A DNA stretch of 64,000 nt, taken from Mugil cephalus (lineage: Eukaryota > Chordata > Actinopteri > Mugiliformes > Mugilidae). The notes under the pieces were generated by a model. It had not been told where the DNA came from. It did no database searches and saw nothing but the letters and a program-made list of their open reading frames with translations. The stretch is from positions 18,321,001 to 18,385,000 of the forward strand of contig NC_061781.1 of assembly GCF_022458985.1 (NCBI RefSeq), given 5' to 3'. Positions 25,824-41,122 of this stretch are shown one piece after another (within the stretch, counting starts at the first letter, position 1; the number at the start of each line of letters is the position of its first letter). A program made the translations under genes and the position numbers.

Positions 25824-26259
25824 CTGTTCTGTGGAGCTGGTGTTACCCTCTCAGCCTCTATCTCCCCTCATCCACTATTCTCCTCCTCACCTCCTGCTGC
25901 ACTCCATCCCTCTGCTGAGCACAGGTATTTGTTTAGGAATCTCTCGGTGGAAATTATACTCCATCTCCGGCGCTCCCTATCAACACACAATTATCATGGG
26001 CAATCATGCAGAACAGTGCCGAATTCAGCTGGGACTCCCACTCTGATGACATTACTGACTGCGAGGCCCGGCTCCGCTGCTGCTGCTGGAGGTGGCCGGC
26101 TCCACACCTGCATTACACTCCTCCCTCTCATTTCTCTCTTTCTCTGTTTCTGTCGTCGTCTGTCTTTCTCTTTGTCACACACTCTCACTTGGAAATGGAT
26201 AGAGGGATGATTAAAAGATTTTTTTTATTTATTTTTTTTTTTTTATCTTATGATTCAAT

Positions 26260-26900
26260 TTAAATCAGGAAGTCCACCAAATGAGAACCCTGCTTCCTAG
26301 GGGAGACTCAGCTGAAAGGACCACTCCAACCTCAAACAGGACAAATCTTGTGATCTTATTGTTCAATTCATTAGCAGCTGCAGACCTTTGTGGCCTTTTG
26401 CAATGACCTGCACTGATTTACCTCAATATAGCTTCTCATATGGCTGAGCTGAAGTTGATGTGGTCTAGCATGGGGATCGAAATTTACTAAATTTGGGAGT
26501 GTGAATCTCCATCATTAGAGTCTCCCGTGAAGGCAATCTCACAAAATAATCACTGCCTTACATTGTGTCACTCCCTCCTGCATTCTGAGGCAAACCGGAG
26601 ATGCATTTCCGTACGTATGATGATAAGTACATTATAAATCTTGAAAGGCGCGGAGTTGATGCAGGCACATGAGAGTCAACACAGGAGTCCATTCAGATCC
26701 TGATCAAATGCTCCATTCATGAGTGAAATTACCATCCGTCTGTCAGCAAAGGTGTGAATTCTTTCATCTGCAGATCCTACCTCTGAAGTTGTGATTAAAT
26801 GCATAACGCCACATACACTCCACGTAGTCTCAAGATAAGCAAAATGGGATTTCTGCCTCTCAAGGCGCAGGTTGATCTGTAAATAAAGTGAGAGCGCAGT
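26260..26900. promoter_or_regulatory. Candidate conserved non-coding block
   Basis: Repeat-free complex sequence 1.6-2.2 kb distal to the tmem182 3' end, with CAATTCATTAGCAGCTGCAG, CCTCAATATAGC and TAATCACTGCC. No exon signals were found. Appearance call only. Confidence 0.22.
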
Positions 26901-28300
26901 GCCATCTTGTGGTAATTTGCTTCATATTTTTTCCCCAGTTCATTGATCTAAATTCATAGAAAGACTGTTTATCCCCCACCAAAATAAATAAAGGGAAAAT
27001 TAGCTTAGAATCAATGTATTTTAGTTAATGTTTTGCTCACTGATCATAATTCTTATTTACAGTATATGAGAAAATTAATCTCTGCTTTTTCCTCTACGTT
27101 ATTGTAACTAGGACTACACATATCCAACACCATCTTTTGAAACTCCTCCGTTAAAAGGAGCAAATACCTTTATGCAGCAATGATAAAATGACTGATTTTA
27201 CACACGAAAGCCTACACCATGTCATTTTAATTTCAAACACGTCACTGAAAAACATTTGATAGAACACAACATTATATCACAATCTCATATACAACAAAAA
27301 ATAAAGTATCATCATTAACAAACGTGTTGCTTCACTTCAAACCGCAACAGTGTGATAGAGAAACTGCACAAAAAGCAGAAAATATTAGGCATTGTACATT
27401 CAAACTGATTTATTTTATGGATTAACTCGATATTTATCGTTCTGCTTTCTATCAACTAAAAACGACCCAATAACAATAAACTGAGTGCCAACAAATCTTT
27501 TCTGTGTGTTCAGAGCTTGGTATTGCTCCTCTGTGGACGTTAAAGCTGTCCAAAAACCACTGAAAACAGAGCTGAATTTGCCACACTCCAGCGCCAACAT
27601 GGGCACTGTAGTTCATTTTGTGTTGGCGCACACATGCTGTCCTGCTGTCATACAGTCAACATTGACCAGAACGGCAAAATGTGTATTAATGCACGTCTGC
27701 AAATAGTCTCAAAAAGCATATTATTTCCTTCTGTTTGAGAAATATTTGACGTAAAATGCAGTGGCCTTCTGAGGTCATTTCATTTTATTTTTTTTTTTAC
27801 ATTTGTGATGCAGTGTTGAGAGTTTAATTTTTATTATAATTGAGTAGGGCTGTTGAGAAACTGACATGCTACAGATGAATTTGCTTATAGGGGTTTGAAT
27901 ATACCGTTGAATATAATTATATCTGTAATACCATGGGTTTGGAAAAGGTTGCTGGTCAGAACACACTGCCTCCAATTACTGTATATAGAGAGCATTAAAT
28001 AGACACTTTGCTTTTCATTGTGCACATTTTATATTACAGTACTAAGTAAATCTATTTCACTACTTGTTCAGCCAGTGTACAGTCAGTTTAACTTATATTG
28101 CCAAGCAAAGAGAAAATGCTTCTTTCAACAACGTCTTTCCTCAACATTTCATGAACCCATAACGCACCGACACAGAGGATTAAAATTCATGTGCACCATT
28201 TCTAAATATTTCAGTTTTGAATTGCATTAAGTTTTGAATTGCATATCCTGTCCCAAATCAAAGTAGCTTATGCTGCGTGTAATTGTGATGCCATTTTGGG
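26901..28300. other. Intergenic sequence distal to tmem182
   Basis: A/T-rich, no gene, no clear transposon. Contains a T-run near 27783-27800. Confidence 0.6.
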
Positions 28301-28309
28301 CTCAGATCC

Positions 28310-28315
28310 TTTATT
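28310..28315 (-). terminator. Candidate polyadenylation signal of tmem182
   Basis: AATAAA on the minus strand, 165 nt after the tmem182 stop codon. It is the first canonical hexamer downstream of the stop that I found. Its position is plausible, but there is no transcript evidence. Confidence 0.45.
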
Positions 28316-28479
28316 CATTTCTTCATTTTGTCCGAGCAGGTCAGATCATTTATACCACAAATCTGCCAAAAAAAAGAAATCTACAGAGACCTGCTTTTAC
28401 ACGGCAGGAAGATTGTGAATATACCAAAATCTGTCTGTAAGAACACTACAGTGTTTTCCTTTTAACCTGCTGCTTCAAG

Positions 28480-31400
28480 TCAGTTGTAGTGCGCCTGGAG
28501 GGTTCGGCCTATGAGGAGGAAAAGGAGGCCGGCCAGGAGGCAGAAGAAGACGGCGATGGGGGCAAACATGAAGGAAAGACCATAGTGGAGGGACAGGGTG
28601 AAGCCCGGACACAATGATGAGCGCTTGGAGTCTATGTAGACCTCCACCACATCCAGCACCTGTACCCACAGCACGTACATCACCACCACACAGAGCAGGG
28701 AAAGACCTGCAGAGAAGAGAAACACAGGAAATGTTTAATCAGTGGGTGCAGGAAGGAAGAGGAAGAATGAGACTGAATTTAAAATTATATAACAAAAATA
28801 AAAGGTATCAATTACGTCACAAATTACATTTTAAGTTAAAGATGCCATTGTATCCATGGGTAAAACATCTTTAACTGTGCAGTTTATTGTATTTCATAAG
28901 GCTACAATACGTTTTGAAAGCATCCAGTAATCAGACATCTCAGATCACTCTAAAGGGGTCAAAGTTCACCCATATAAAAAAAAAAAAGTCCTATTACATT
29001 TACATCCAGCACACTCAAGTGTGCACACTCACCAGATGCCAGGAAGAGGCCACCCCCCGCTTTATACAAGTGGTGGCTGGCAAATGGAGCAGCACAGATG
29101 ATGATGAACCCAGCGAGCGCTACGGCTGCCACGCCGATGAGCATAAAGACGCTCCAGAAGCCTCTGTAGACTGAACCAGAGAGATGTTAGCCAACTGTTT
29201 CTAGAGCCGCTGAGGAAAACCACTGAAGGCAAACTTGAATAAATACTCACTTATGGCAGACTCATAGGCTGTGGCATTGTGGGTCTGATGAGACACGGGG
29301 AATGGGAAGAGGTAGGCGGGCATGCAGACCTTGGAGTGAGGCTGATTTGCTGCAAAGAGAAAGAATATATATATTTTTGCTCCGTGATAAATGGATATAG
29401 AAATTAAAAGAGACAAAAACTGCACGCGTCGTACACTGCCAACAGTGAGCGCTGGCTATTTGCATTCATTTTGTAGATTTAACCTCTTGAAAATGTGTTT
29501 CCTATTCTTCTTACTCTCTGTGAGACTCTCCTTTTGACAAGTCTTTCATGAACCAAACTGACACAATGACATAACTGTGCACTGATTTTATATTCTCTCC
29601 CTGGTCTCCTCTCTTCTCTCCCAACATGTGAAATTCCACAGATCCTCACAAGGTCCTTTCATTTCTTGAGGCCGAATCCGACAATGGCCCACCATTCAAA
29701 GTCCCCCGTCAGAAAATAGATGACACGCGATCACCTGACGGGCGACCAGAATAACATCACATGGCGCGACCTCAAAACAGTCACATGAGAAGGTTTTTCC
29801 TGCCACAATGCAGTCAGCGAACGGACAAAAACGGCAGCGAATCAAAAACAGACATCGGAGTTGTCGAGCTGCCATGTGACTGTGTGCTAGCAGGATAGTT
29901 TTTAATCTTGAAAGTGTAAGCTTCAGAGAAAAGACAACAGAAATCTTCCAATGGCTAATTTAACCCCTAGCTTTATAGCTATTGGAAATGCCTTTAACAG
30001 TTTAATAGCACATGTAGCATAAAAGTTTCTTTATGATTCTTCATAATTTTACAAGCTTCAAACAGGTTTCTGTATATTTTGTAAGGGAGACACCAGTAGG
30101 AAGTACGTCTGCTCTGTAACTGAAACTACTTTTTACATGAGATTACCCTCCCAAACCAAACAGAAAAAAAAAAAAAAAAAAGTCAACTAGATTTTCTGTT
30201 TTGCGGAGTTTTATACCCGTTGTGATGTCTGAATAATCTAATAAATATAAGCAATGGCACCTAAAGCCTGCACACCTTTATGAATGACCAAGGCACATGT
30301 AGCCGTTTAAACATTTGGTGCATGTAACATTTAAATGCAGCTACAAATCAACGCAAACAGCAACAAAACTCACTGAACCAGAGCTTCCACAGCAGGTTCT
30401 CATCATCCATGTCGCCCCCAAAGGAACACCTCCAGAAGAAGCCCTCGTGGTACAAGGTGACATTGTTACTGTCCTGCTGCACCACCACATCCCCACGCTG
30501 AAAAAGACAGAAGAAAGAGATGGATCACACTCACTGGGTTGGGATGGTGCTGCAGAATGTTGTTTATATGTGAAAACCTATGGACGCCCCCCCCCCCACC
30601 ACCACCACCACCACCACCCCGCCCCCCGCCTGCTGCCGCAAATTAAAGCCTGTGAGGGCTTGTTCAAGATGATGTGAGGCAGGTGTGCAATTTGCTGCCA
30701 TGATGTCTAGGAGCGGCTCAGCAGCTGTTAAATAAGGTCAAGGGTTGAGCTGAGCTAGCATCGCCCCGGCCCCTGGTCTAGCTCGGGGTCGCGTGAGAGC
30801 GCAGGTTCAGGGATGTTCTCGTTCCGGAAATGCTCATTGTTGGATGTTGCTATTTTTGCACATTTAAAAAAGCACATCCTAAACAGCCTATTGTGTCATC
30901 CATTAAACTCCCCTTAAAGAAACAACACCGGAGGTCTTTGACCTTCAAGCTTCTAAAAGCTAAGCTGAATCCAGGCAAGGCAGGGTATAAAATTTGCCTT
31001 TTTTCCCGCAAGCATTTTATCTAGAATTTTACTTTACTTTATTAATAAAAATACAGTTGTAACACTTCTAATACACTGACTTCTAAACTGCATTTCTGAT
31101 TGGATTCCCTGTTGGTTTTCTTACCTTCAAATTGGCGTATGAACATAATTTTATATGTGATTACACATATACAAGATCATGCTGCATTATAATATACTGT
31201 ATTCACCCCTGTACCATATTGGTTTTATTGTGCTGCCATCGTGCTCGACTTCAGTATCGGTGTCCTCAGTGAAAAGTTAAGTATGTTCTGGTCGGTGATA
31301 TTTAATATGGTATCATTCCGCGGAGACTACTGGTATTTGTACTTCCATAACAGGGGCACATGATACAAGCTACGTCTTCAATCACTGCATAGCTGCACAC

Positions 31401-31962
31401 ACGCTACATTAACCAGTGTCTCGTTACATGAAGGGGACCTGCAGGGATGCCTCTCCAGTCCAGCCCACAGTTTATCCGCTGAAAGAGTGATCGGAGCAAC
31501 TGGTTCCAAAATAGAGGAAGAAGCTGTCTAGTTTTAACATATAATATTTAATCGTCGATGTCAGTGTTTGGGATTAGAGAACCAACAACTTCTCTACACA
31601 CGGTTTAAAGCTTAACTAAAACTACAAACTAATAGAATTACTAGATTGCTTCTTGGATTTAAAACAACAACACATCTTCACTTCAGTTCCAGGAGATTTA
31701 AAAAAAGAAAAGGAAAAAAGTTTTCAACCTAAAAAGTAAATTCAAATCTAGAAATACTGAAAAAATGTCTGTCTTCTGGGTCTCCTTGATCTGCTGCACC
31801 CACCTGTATGATCACACCGCCTGGGCCAACAGATCCGTCAGGGTTTGGGTGGCACGTCTCTGAGGCCAGAAGCCAGTAATCAGTTCCAAAAGCGAGGAGT
31901 GTGAACACAGCTGCCAACGCCCCGAAGAAGCCTGCAAAAAACAACGCCACACTAAGCTTCAT
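28480..31962 (-). CDS. tmem182: Transmembrane protein 182 (claudin-like)
   Basis: Four-pass membrane protein of the claudin/PMP22-like superfamily; mammalian TMEM182 is enriched in muscle and adipose and affects myoblast differentiation and fusion (family knowledge). Five coding exons, all GT-AG: 31962-31804, 30497-30374, 29349-29251, 29170-29033 and 28706-28480, totalling 747 nt or 248 residues (human about 229). The start [14 protein letters not shown] opens transmembrane segment 1 and is followed by GTDYWLL. Exon 2 carries the extracellular GFFWRC motif, corresponding to the claudin W-x-C region, and an N-linked site NVT. Exon 3 has TNQPHSK and NAT. Exon 4 holds YRGFW and [18 protein letters not shown], diagnostic for this family. 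Exon 5 supplies the last two membrane segments. An in-frame ATG 28 codons upstream (32046) exists, but the MKL start matches the family. The gene is head to head with mfsd9, whose start codon is 3.4 kb away. No broken frame was seen. Confidence 0.95.
30583..30625. repeat. C-run and (CCA)n repeat in tmem182 intron 1
   Basis: A run of C passes into eight CCA units and then further C/G-rich sequence. Intronic, about 90 bp upstream of tmem182 exon 2 on the minus strand. Confidence 0.9.
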
Positions 31963-32897
31963 GGTCCGGGATTGATAAGCCACTTGGCAGCAGGACTCAG
32001 TCAGTCTTTTCTTCCTACAGCAAGTGTATGTGACAAAGTGAGGCACAAGCAGCCACTCCTCTTGAGCTGTGTTATATCCACTGAGTGAGTCTGTCCTGCT
32101 GGTTCTCCACAGGTTCCTGGATACTGACTCCTCTCCTCTGCTATCTCTCTGTGTATGTTATGAGAGGACAAAGTTGTGCACATGACTTCTTTGGACCCTC
32201 CACTGGGGTCCCCCACCCACCCCCCCTTACAACGGGACTATTTTCGGCGTCTGATTTGAAGGCGGCTGCTCCGCTCCACAGAGGAGCTGAATGTGTGGAG
32301 CATTTCGAGAGTGTGAAGGGAGGAGATCAGCGCAGAAATAGCCGGTGGCAACTGGACACCTAACGTCTTACACGGGAATGTGAGGGCAGACTGAGAGGAC
32401 AGAAGAGGAGCAAAGTATCCTACAACACCCTGCCTGAAACCTCTGCCACTCCAGGGCAAGACACTTATAAACACACACACACAGGCAGCAGCAGCTATCA
32501 TTTCCCGTAAAGAGGGTGTTAGTGATTACTGTAAATGCGGCCGTTCATGTAACTAAACTTTGTGTTGTATCAGACAACAGGAGAACAGACATAACACATG
32601 ATATAAGCCAAAATAAGTTTTACAAACCGGCTCTCATTCTAAATATGAGTCTTTGGATAGTACAACTTTTATCCTCTTGAGAAAGAAAGCAGATTTTACT
32701 TGCGAGCGTCAATAAATGTTTTAAAAACATACAATTTTGTGGTCAGTTGTGGTTAGAGTGAGTTTAGGGAAACATCTTGTTTATTAGCATCTAAAGGGAA
32801 TATTTAGCAGTGAACCTAGATGTAGACACTGGCTAATTTACACACTGATGTGACTGAAGGCCTCCCTCAGGCAGAAGCCCCCCACCCACATTCAGTG

Positions 32898-33000
<103 letters not shown>

Positions 33001-33902
33001 GGATTAAACGCTCAGCTCTGTGATTTACTAAATGCCACTATCTTGTCTGACAAAAGACTCACACTTTGTTATTTTTGTTGGTTACAAAATCAGCCGCTTT
33101 GATTTAAGTTCCATCTGTTGATTGGATATTGCCTGTTACACAAATTGTTTCTTTCTTTCTTTGTTTTTAAGTATAACTGGCAAATGTAAAGTAAATACAC
33201 AGATATAAGTCGACTGCACATAACACACAACTGTACACGATCTCTGAAATATTTGTAGTTTGTATACTGTATTATAATTTTTTATATAAGTGCTTGGTCC
33301 TTAGTCAAAAAGGTCAGTTTTATGTCAAATCGTACATGGATGATACCAGATCCTATGTTTGGGACTTAACTGATGTTTCATTAAAATGTATTTTACATTT
33401 ACACACACAGTATAGTTTCCTCAAACACGCTGAGCTAAAATGAACTGGACTCTGCAGGTAGCACAACAATATACTGTTTCTGTTTCGATATGATCCAACA
33501 TTCACTTTTCGCCAGTTCATTAGGTACATTTGTGAAAACTAATGCATTCCAATATAACAGCTCTGAACTAACTGTTAACTTCGTGAAGGTTATGATATGC
33601 AGCATTTGTTTAAAATAATTGAGAGAGCTGTTATTCAACTCTGTTTTCAGGCTAAATAACAGGATCACTTCTGGGTTTAGGTAATTACAATTTAACAGCT
33701 ACACAAACTACATCCTCCAAAGCTAAGCACAAAGCTAACGTTTAGTGCAGAACTATAATATCAGAGTATGTCTTTTTTGTACCAAATTAACTGTCTAGTG
33801 ACTGTACAATGCACACAGTGTGAACAAGGCAACACTGCTGCTTTTTCACACACAATGAACGTGTCGATGAGTGTTGTGATGCTGTGGTAATGCCGTGACA
33901 CT

Positions 33903-33916
33903 CCAGCAGGTGGCGG
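33903..33916 (+). promoter_or_regulatory. CTCF core motif match
   Basis: CCAGCAGGTGGCGG fits the CTCF core consensus at every position. It lies between the divergent tmem182 and mfsd9 starts, where an insulator between the desert side and the housekeeping side would be sensible. Occupancy is inferred, not shown. Confidence 0.4.
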
Positions 33917-34498
33917 AGAAGTAACAACGGTCTCAGGTAATCTGAAGGTTTATTAATAAAACACACATGAAAATAGTTAAAAATATTCTATTTAAAGTGA
34001 GCATAAATATCAACGTTACAATTATTTGAGATGAGTCAGTTTACAAAGACTAAGGTTGTACTGAAAACATCTTCAAATATTATAGTATGAAATGTGTTTT
34101 AAAATGAAGGCTGCTTCTTAAAATATAATAAACTAATTGAATCAGATAGATAATTAACAATTTAACGTTCTGCGATAAATAGAAATTTCACGTTTGTCAT
34201 CCATTTGAGCTTTTAAGACTAGGAGCTCCGTCTTTTTGCGTCAGTGGACGATACCATCTATCTGAGGAGTCGCGGGGGGGTTGGATCAGACAACAAAGCA
34301 GGTCAGCGCCTGAGAAATCAACTACGACTCGAACACTCAACATTATCTCTGGAGTTTAGTTTTCCCTATAAAATATCCCAGCATTAACAATGCACACGCT
34401 ATTTGTGGTGCGGATATTAAATCCTGGAGTTCGTTGCCACCCCTGCATGTGAGATCGCTGCCGGGACGTGTTTGTATTTGGGATTTCTTACAGTAGAA

Positions 34499-34931
34499 TA
34501 GTGCTGTGCGATACCACTAGATTTGGTATCGATCCGATACCAAGTAAATACATGGTTAGTAACGCCGATACCGATATCGAGACTTCTTTTAATAATTAAT
34601 CTGAATTAATCTAAATCTGGATAAAATGTCACGACCTTTAAAGGTCTTTGTGATTTGCCTTTTCGGTTATTACTCAGTTTAAATCCAGGGCAAAGCTTAT
34701 AAGTAAATATTTTAGTCATATATTTGTTCAGAAACGACACAAAATTACAACAGAACAAATGAAAACAAATAATTTTTCAGGTTGAGAGTTTTCAGTTCTT
34801 TCTGGGTTTTTTTTTTGTCTTAAATAAACAAAGTGTGCAAAATTATCACTTAACAACAAATATTATAAAACATGTAAAATTATTAGTGTGTACAATATGA
34901 TACAAAAATTAGACAACATTTCTCCCTTTCA

Positions 34932-34990
<59 letters not shown>

Positions 34991-35292
34991 TCTCTGACAA
35001 ACTGAAAGGCCTCAACAACATATCCCGCCTCTGGGTCTGGAAAACTTTCTTCCTTCTCCGTTTCTGTAGCTCTGTGCTTTCTTTTTCATATGCTTAAACA
35101 CAGGTTTGTTTTGTCAACATTACATCTTATCGCCTTTAGGCAAATAGTACAACTTGTTGATATTTCATTTCGACTTCGTATGAGAGAAAAACTTAAACTT
35201 AAGTATCGATCCCATTACATTAATATCGATCAACGCAGATACCAAGGTCGGTATCGATGTTATCGATGCTCGGATCGGTCCGCCCACCACTA
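34499..35292. mobile_element. hAT-like non-autonomous DNA transposon
   Basis: The left end reads TAGTGCTGTGCGATACC and the right end, in reverse complement, TAGTGGTGGGCGGACCG. Both sides have the GATACC/TATCGAT-rich subterminal repeats typical of this common fish family. Eight-base flanks AGTAGAAT and AGTACAGG match at five positions, compatible with a decayed 8-bp target duplication. No transposase is seen inside. A pure (ATCT)n array sits at 34933-34990. The right end is 56 bp from the mfsd9 start codon. Confidence 0.65.
34933..34990. repeat. (ATCT)n microsatellite
   Basis: About 14 uninterrupted ATCT units inside the hAT-like element. The purity suggests a young or variable array. Confidence 0.95.
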
Positions 35293-35348
35293 GTACAGGC
35301 TGATGAGCGCTTCCGCCTTGACTGTTTCCGTGCTGTCATAGAGGGAGG

Positions 35349-39652
<4,304 letters not shown>

Positions 39653-40214
39653 GTAACTGAATTAAGTTAAATTCTGGAAATCTGCCACTCCGAGAAGTGC
39701 ACTTATCTGCAGGAGGCCAGCTGTGACGATGAGCAGGGCGGGACTCATCGAGGGGACAGCGTTTCCCACCGAAGAAAGTTTTCCGACAGGATGCCGAGCG
39801 TCAGACGCCCGTCTCCACCAGCACTACAGTCCTTCTCTCAGGGACAACAGAATCAAAAGCACAGCGTCGAGGTGACGGCTAAGCTGCGAGGTTAAATGCG
39901 TTTCCCCAACGTGCTGCAGTCTGCGCAGTCGGCACAAACATAATACTTGATTGACGCTGTGGTTTTAATGCAATTCTGTAACAACTACACGTCCAAATCC
40001 CAATGAATTTACACTACGAACCAAAATAACTACAGCTTCACCCAAACACTTCAGAAAAAAAGATGGAACTATGAAGAAAGTCCATGACAAGTGGCAATAA
40101 GGCAGATTGCTGTACCTTTTTTTTTTTAATTTTTTTTTACAAATTTACCTCAATAGCAGTTTTTTCTTCTTCTGAACTGTATCAGAAATGGTTCCCATGG
40201 TGGTATTATGCAGA

Positions 40215-40280
40215 TACACTACCAATCAAATGTTTGGACTACACTGAGAAGGTGTGTCCAGACGTCTGACTAGTAGCGTA
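40215..40280. mobile_element. Tc1 terminal-repeat footprint forming a hairpin
   Basis: TACACTACCAATCAAATGTTTGG is followed almost immediately by the inverted counterpart ending TGACTAGTAGCGTA. These are the two outer tips of a Tc1-like terminal repeat with the whole interior deleted. The 66 bp can fold into a long hairpin. It lies in the mfsd9 3' UTR, 66 bp before the first AATAAA. Confidence 0.7.
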
Positions 40281-40345
40281 TGGGTGAATGTCTTAAAAAT
40301 TGTACACTTACTAGAGATTTGTTAATTTATCCGAGGAGATATTTA

Positions 40346-40351
40346 AATAAA
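40346..40351 (+). terminator. Candidate polyadenylation signal of mfsd9
   Basis: AATAAA about 690 nt after the mfsd9 stop. A second AATAAA lies at 40505-40510. Either could terminate the transcript. The convergent slc9a2 signal lies only about 180-340 bp further on. Confidence 0.45.
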
Positions 40352-40688
40352 GAAGTTTCGTTTGGTTCCGTCGCTGTATTTCGTCTTCCGTTTATAACGA
40401 ACCCATTCGCCTCCCGGACAAGAAGGAAAATTTGTCTTTAACGTTTCTGCAAACACTGAATCCTTGAAGTACATGTCTGATAAATGCCAAACAAAATCAC
40501 AAGTAATAAAAGACGTTTTTTATATGTTTTGACTCTATGCTGGTTTGGATGTTATAATAAATACATTTAACTAGATCACACACGCACACTTTCTCATCTT
40601 ATCTTCAGGTGTAGATGCAGTTGTGTCACATTTCTTAAGTTGTGTTCACCAGAATAAGAGATAACGGCTTTCAACAACTTAGAAAAAT

Positions 40689-40694
40689 TTTATT
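40689..40694 (-). terminator. Candidate polyadenylation signal of slc9a2
   Basis: AATAAA on the minus strand, about 430 nt after the slc9a2 stop codon, in a T/A-rich stretch. It faces the mfsd9 signals, so the two 3' UTRs nearly touch. Confidence 0.45.
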
Positions 40695-41122
40695 ACAGAA
40701 TAGGAAAACAATAGCAAACTGGGCCAGTGAGTCTATTAGTGTCACAGACATAAAAAAAAAAACAGTGTTTACAGTACTTTTTGCTGCATAGCAACGGAAA
40801 TTAAAATAGCCTACAGTATACACAAAAGTCACCCATGACAGGCAATAAAATATAGTAACGTCATATTTACATGTAAGGAACAAAAAAATACATTATTAAA
40901 AATTCTACGGGAAGGTAAAAAGTATCTAAATGAAATCAGCAGTGTGCTTCATATGTGCCTGATACCTCTGTCTTTGAGGTATCTCTGTCCATTTTGGCTC
41001 AGTTCGTAGGGGCCTTCACGTCTAACAAGAAAATCAACGGACCTCCAGAGCGAGGATGCACCTCTACAGTTCCTTGAAAACCTCGGCATTAGTCCAGCCT
41101 CAGCTCGAAGCGTTTTTAGTTT

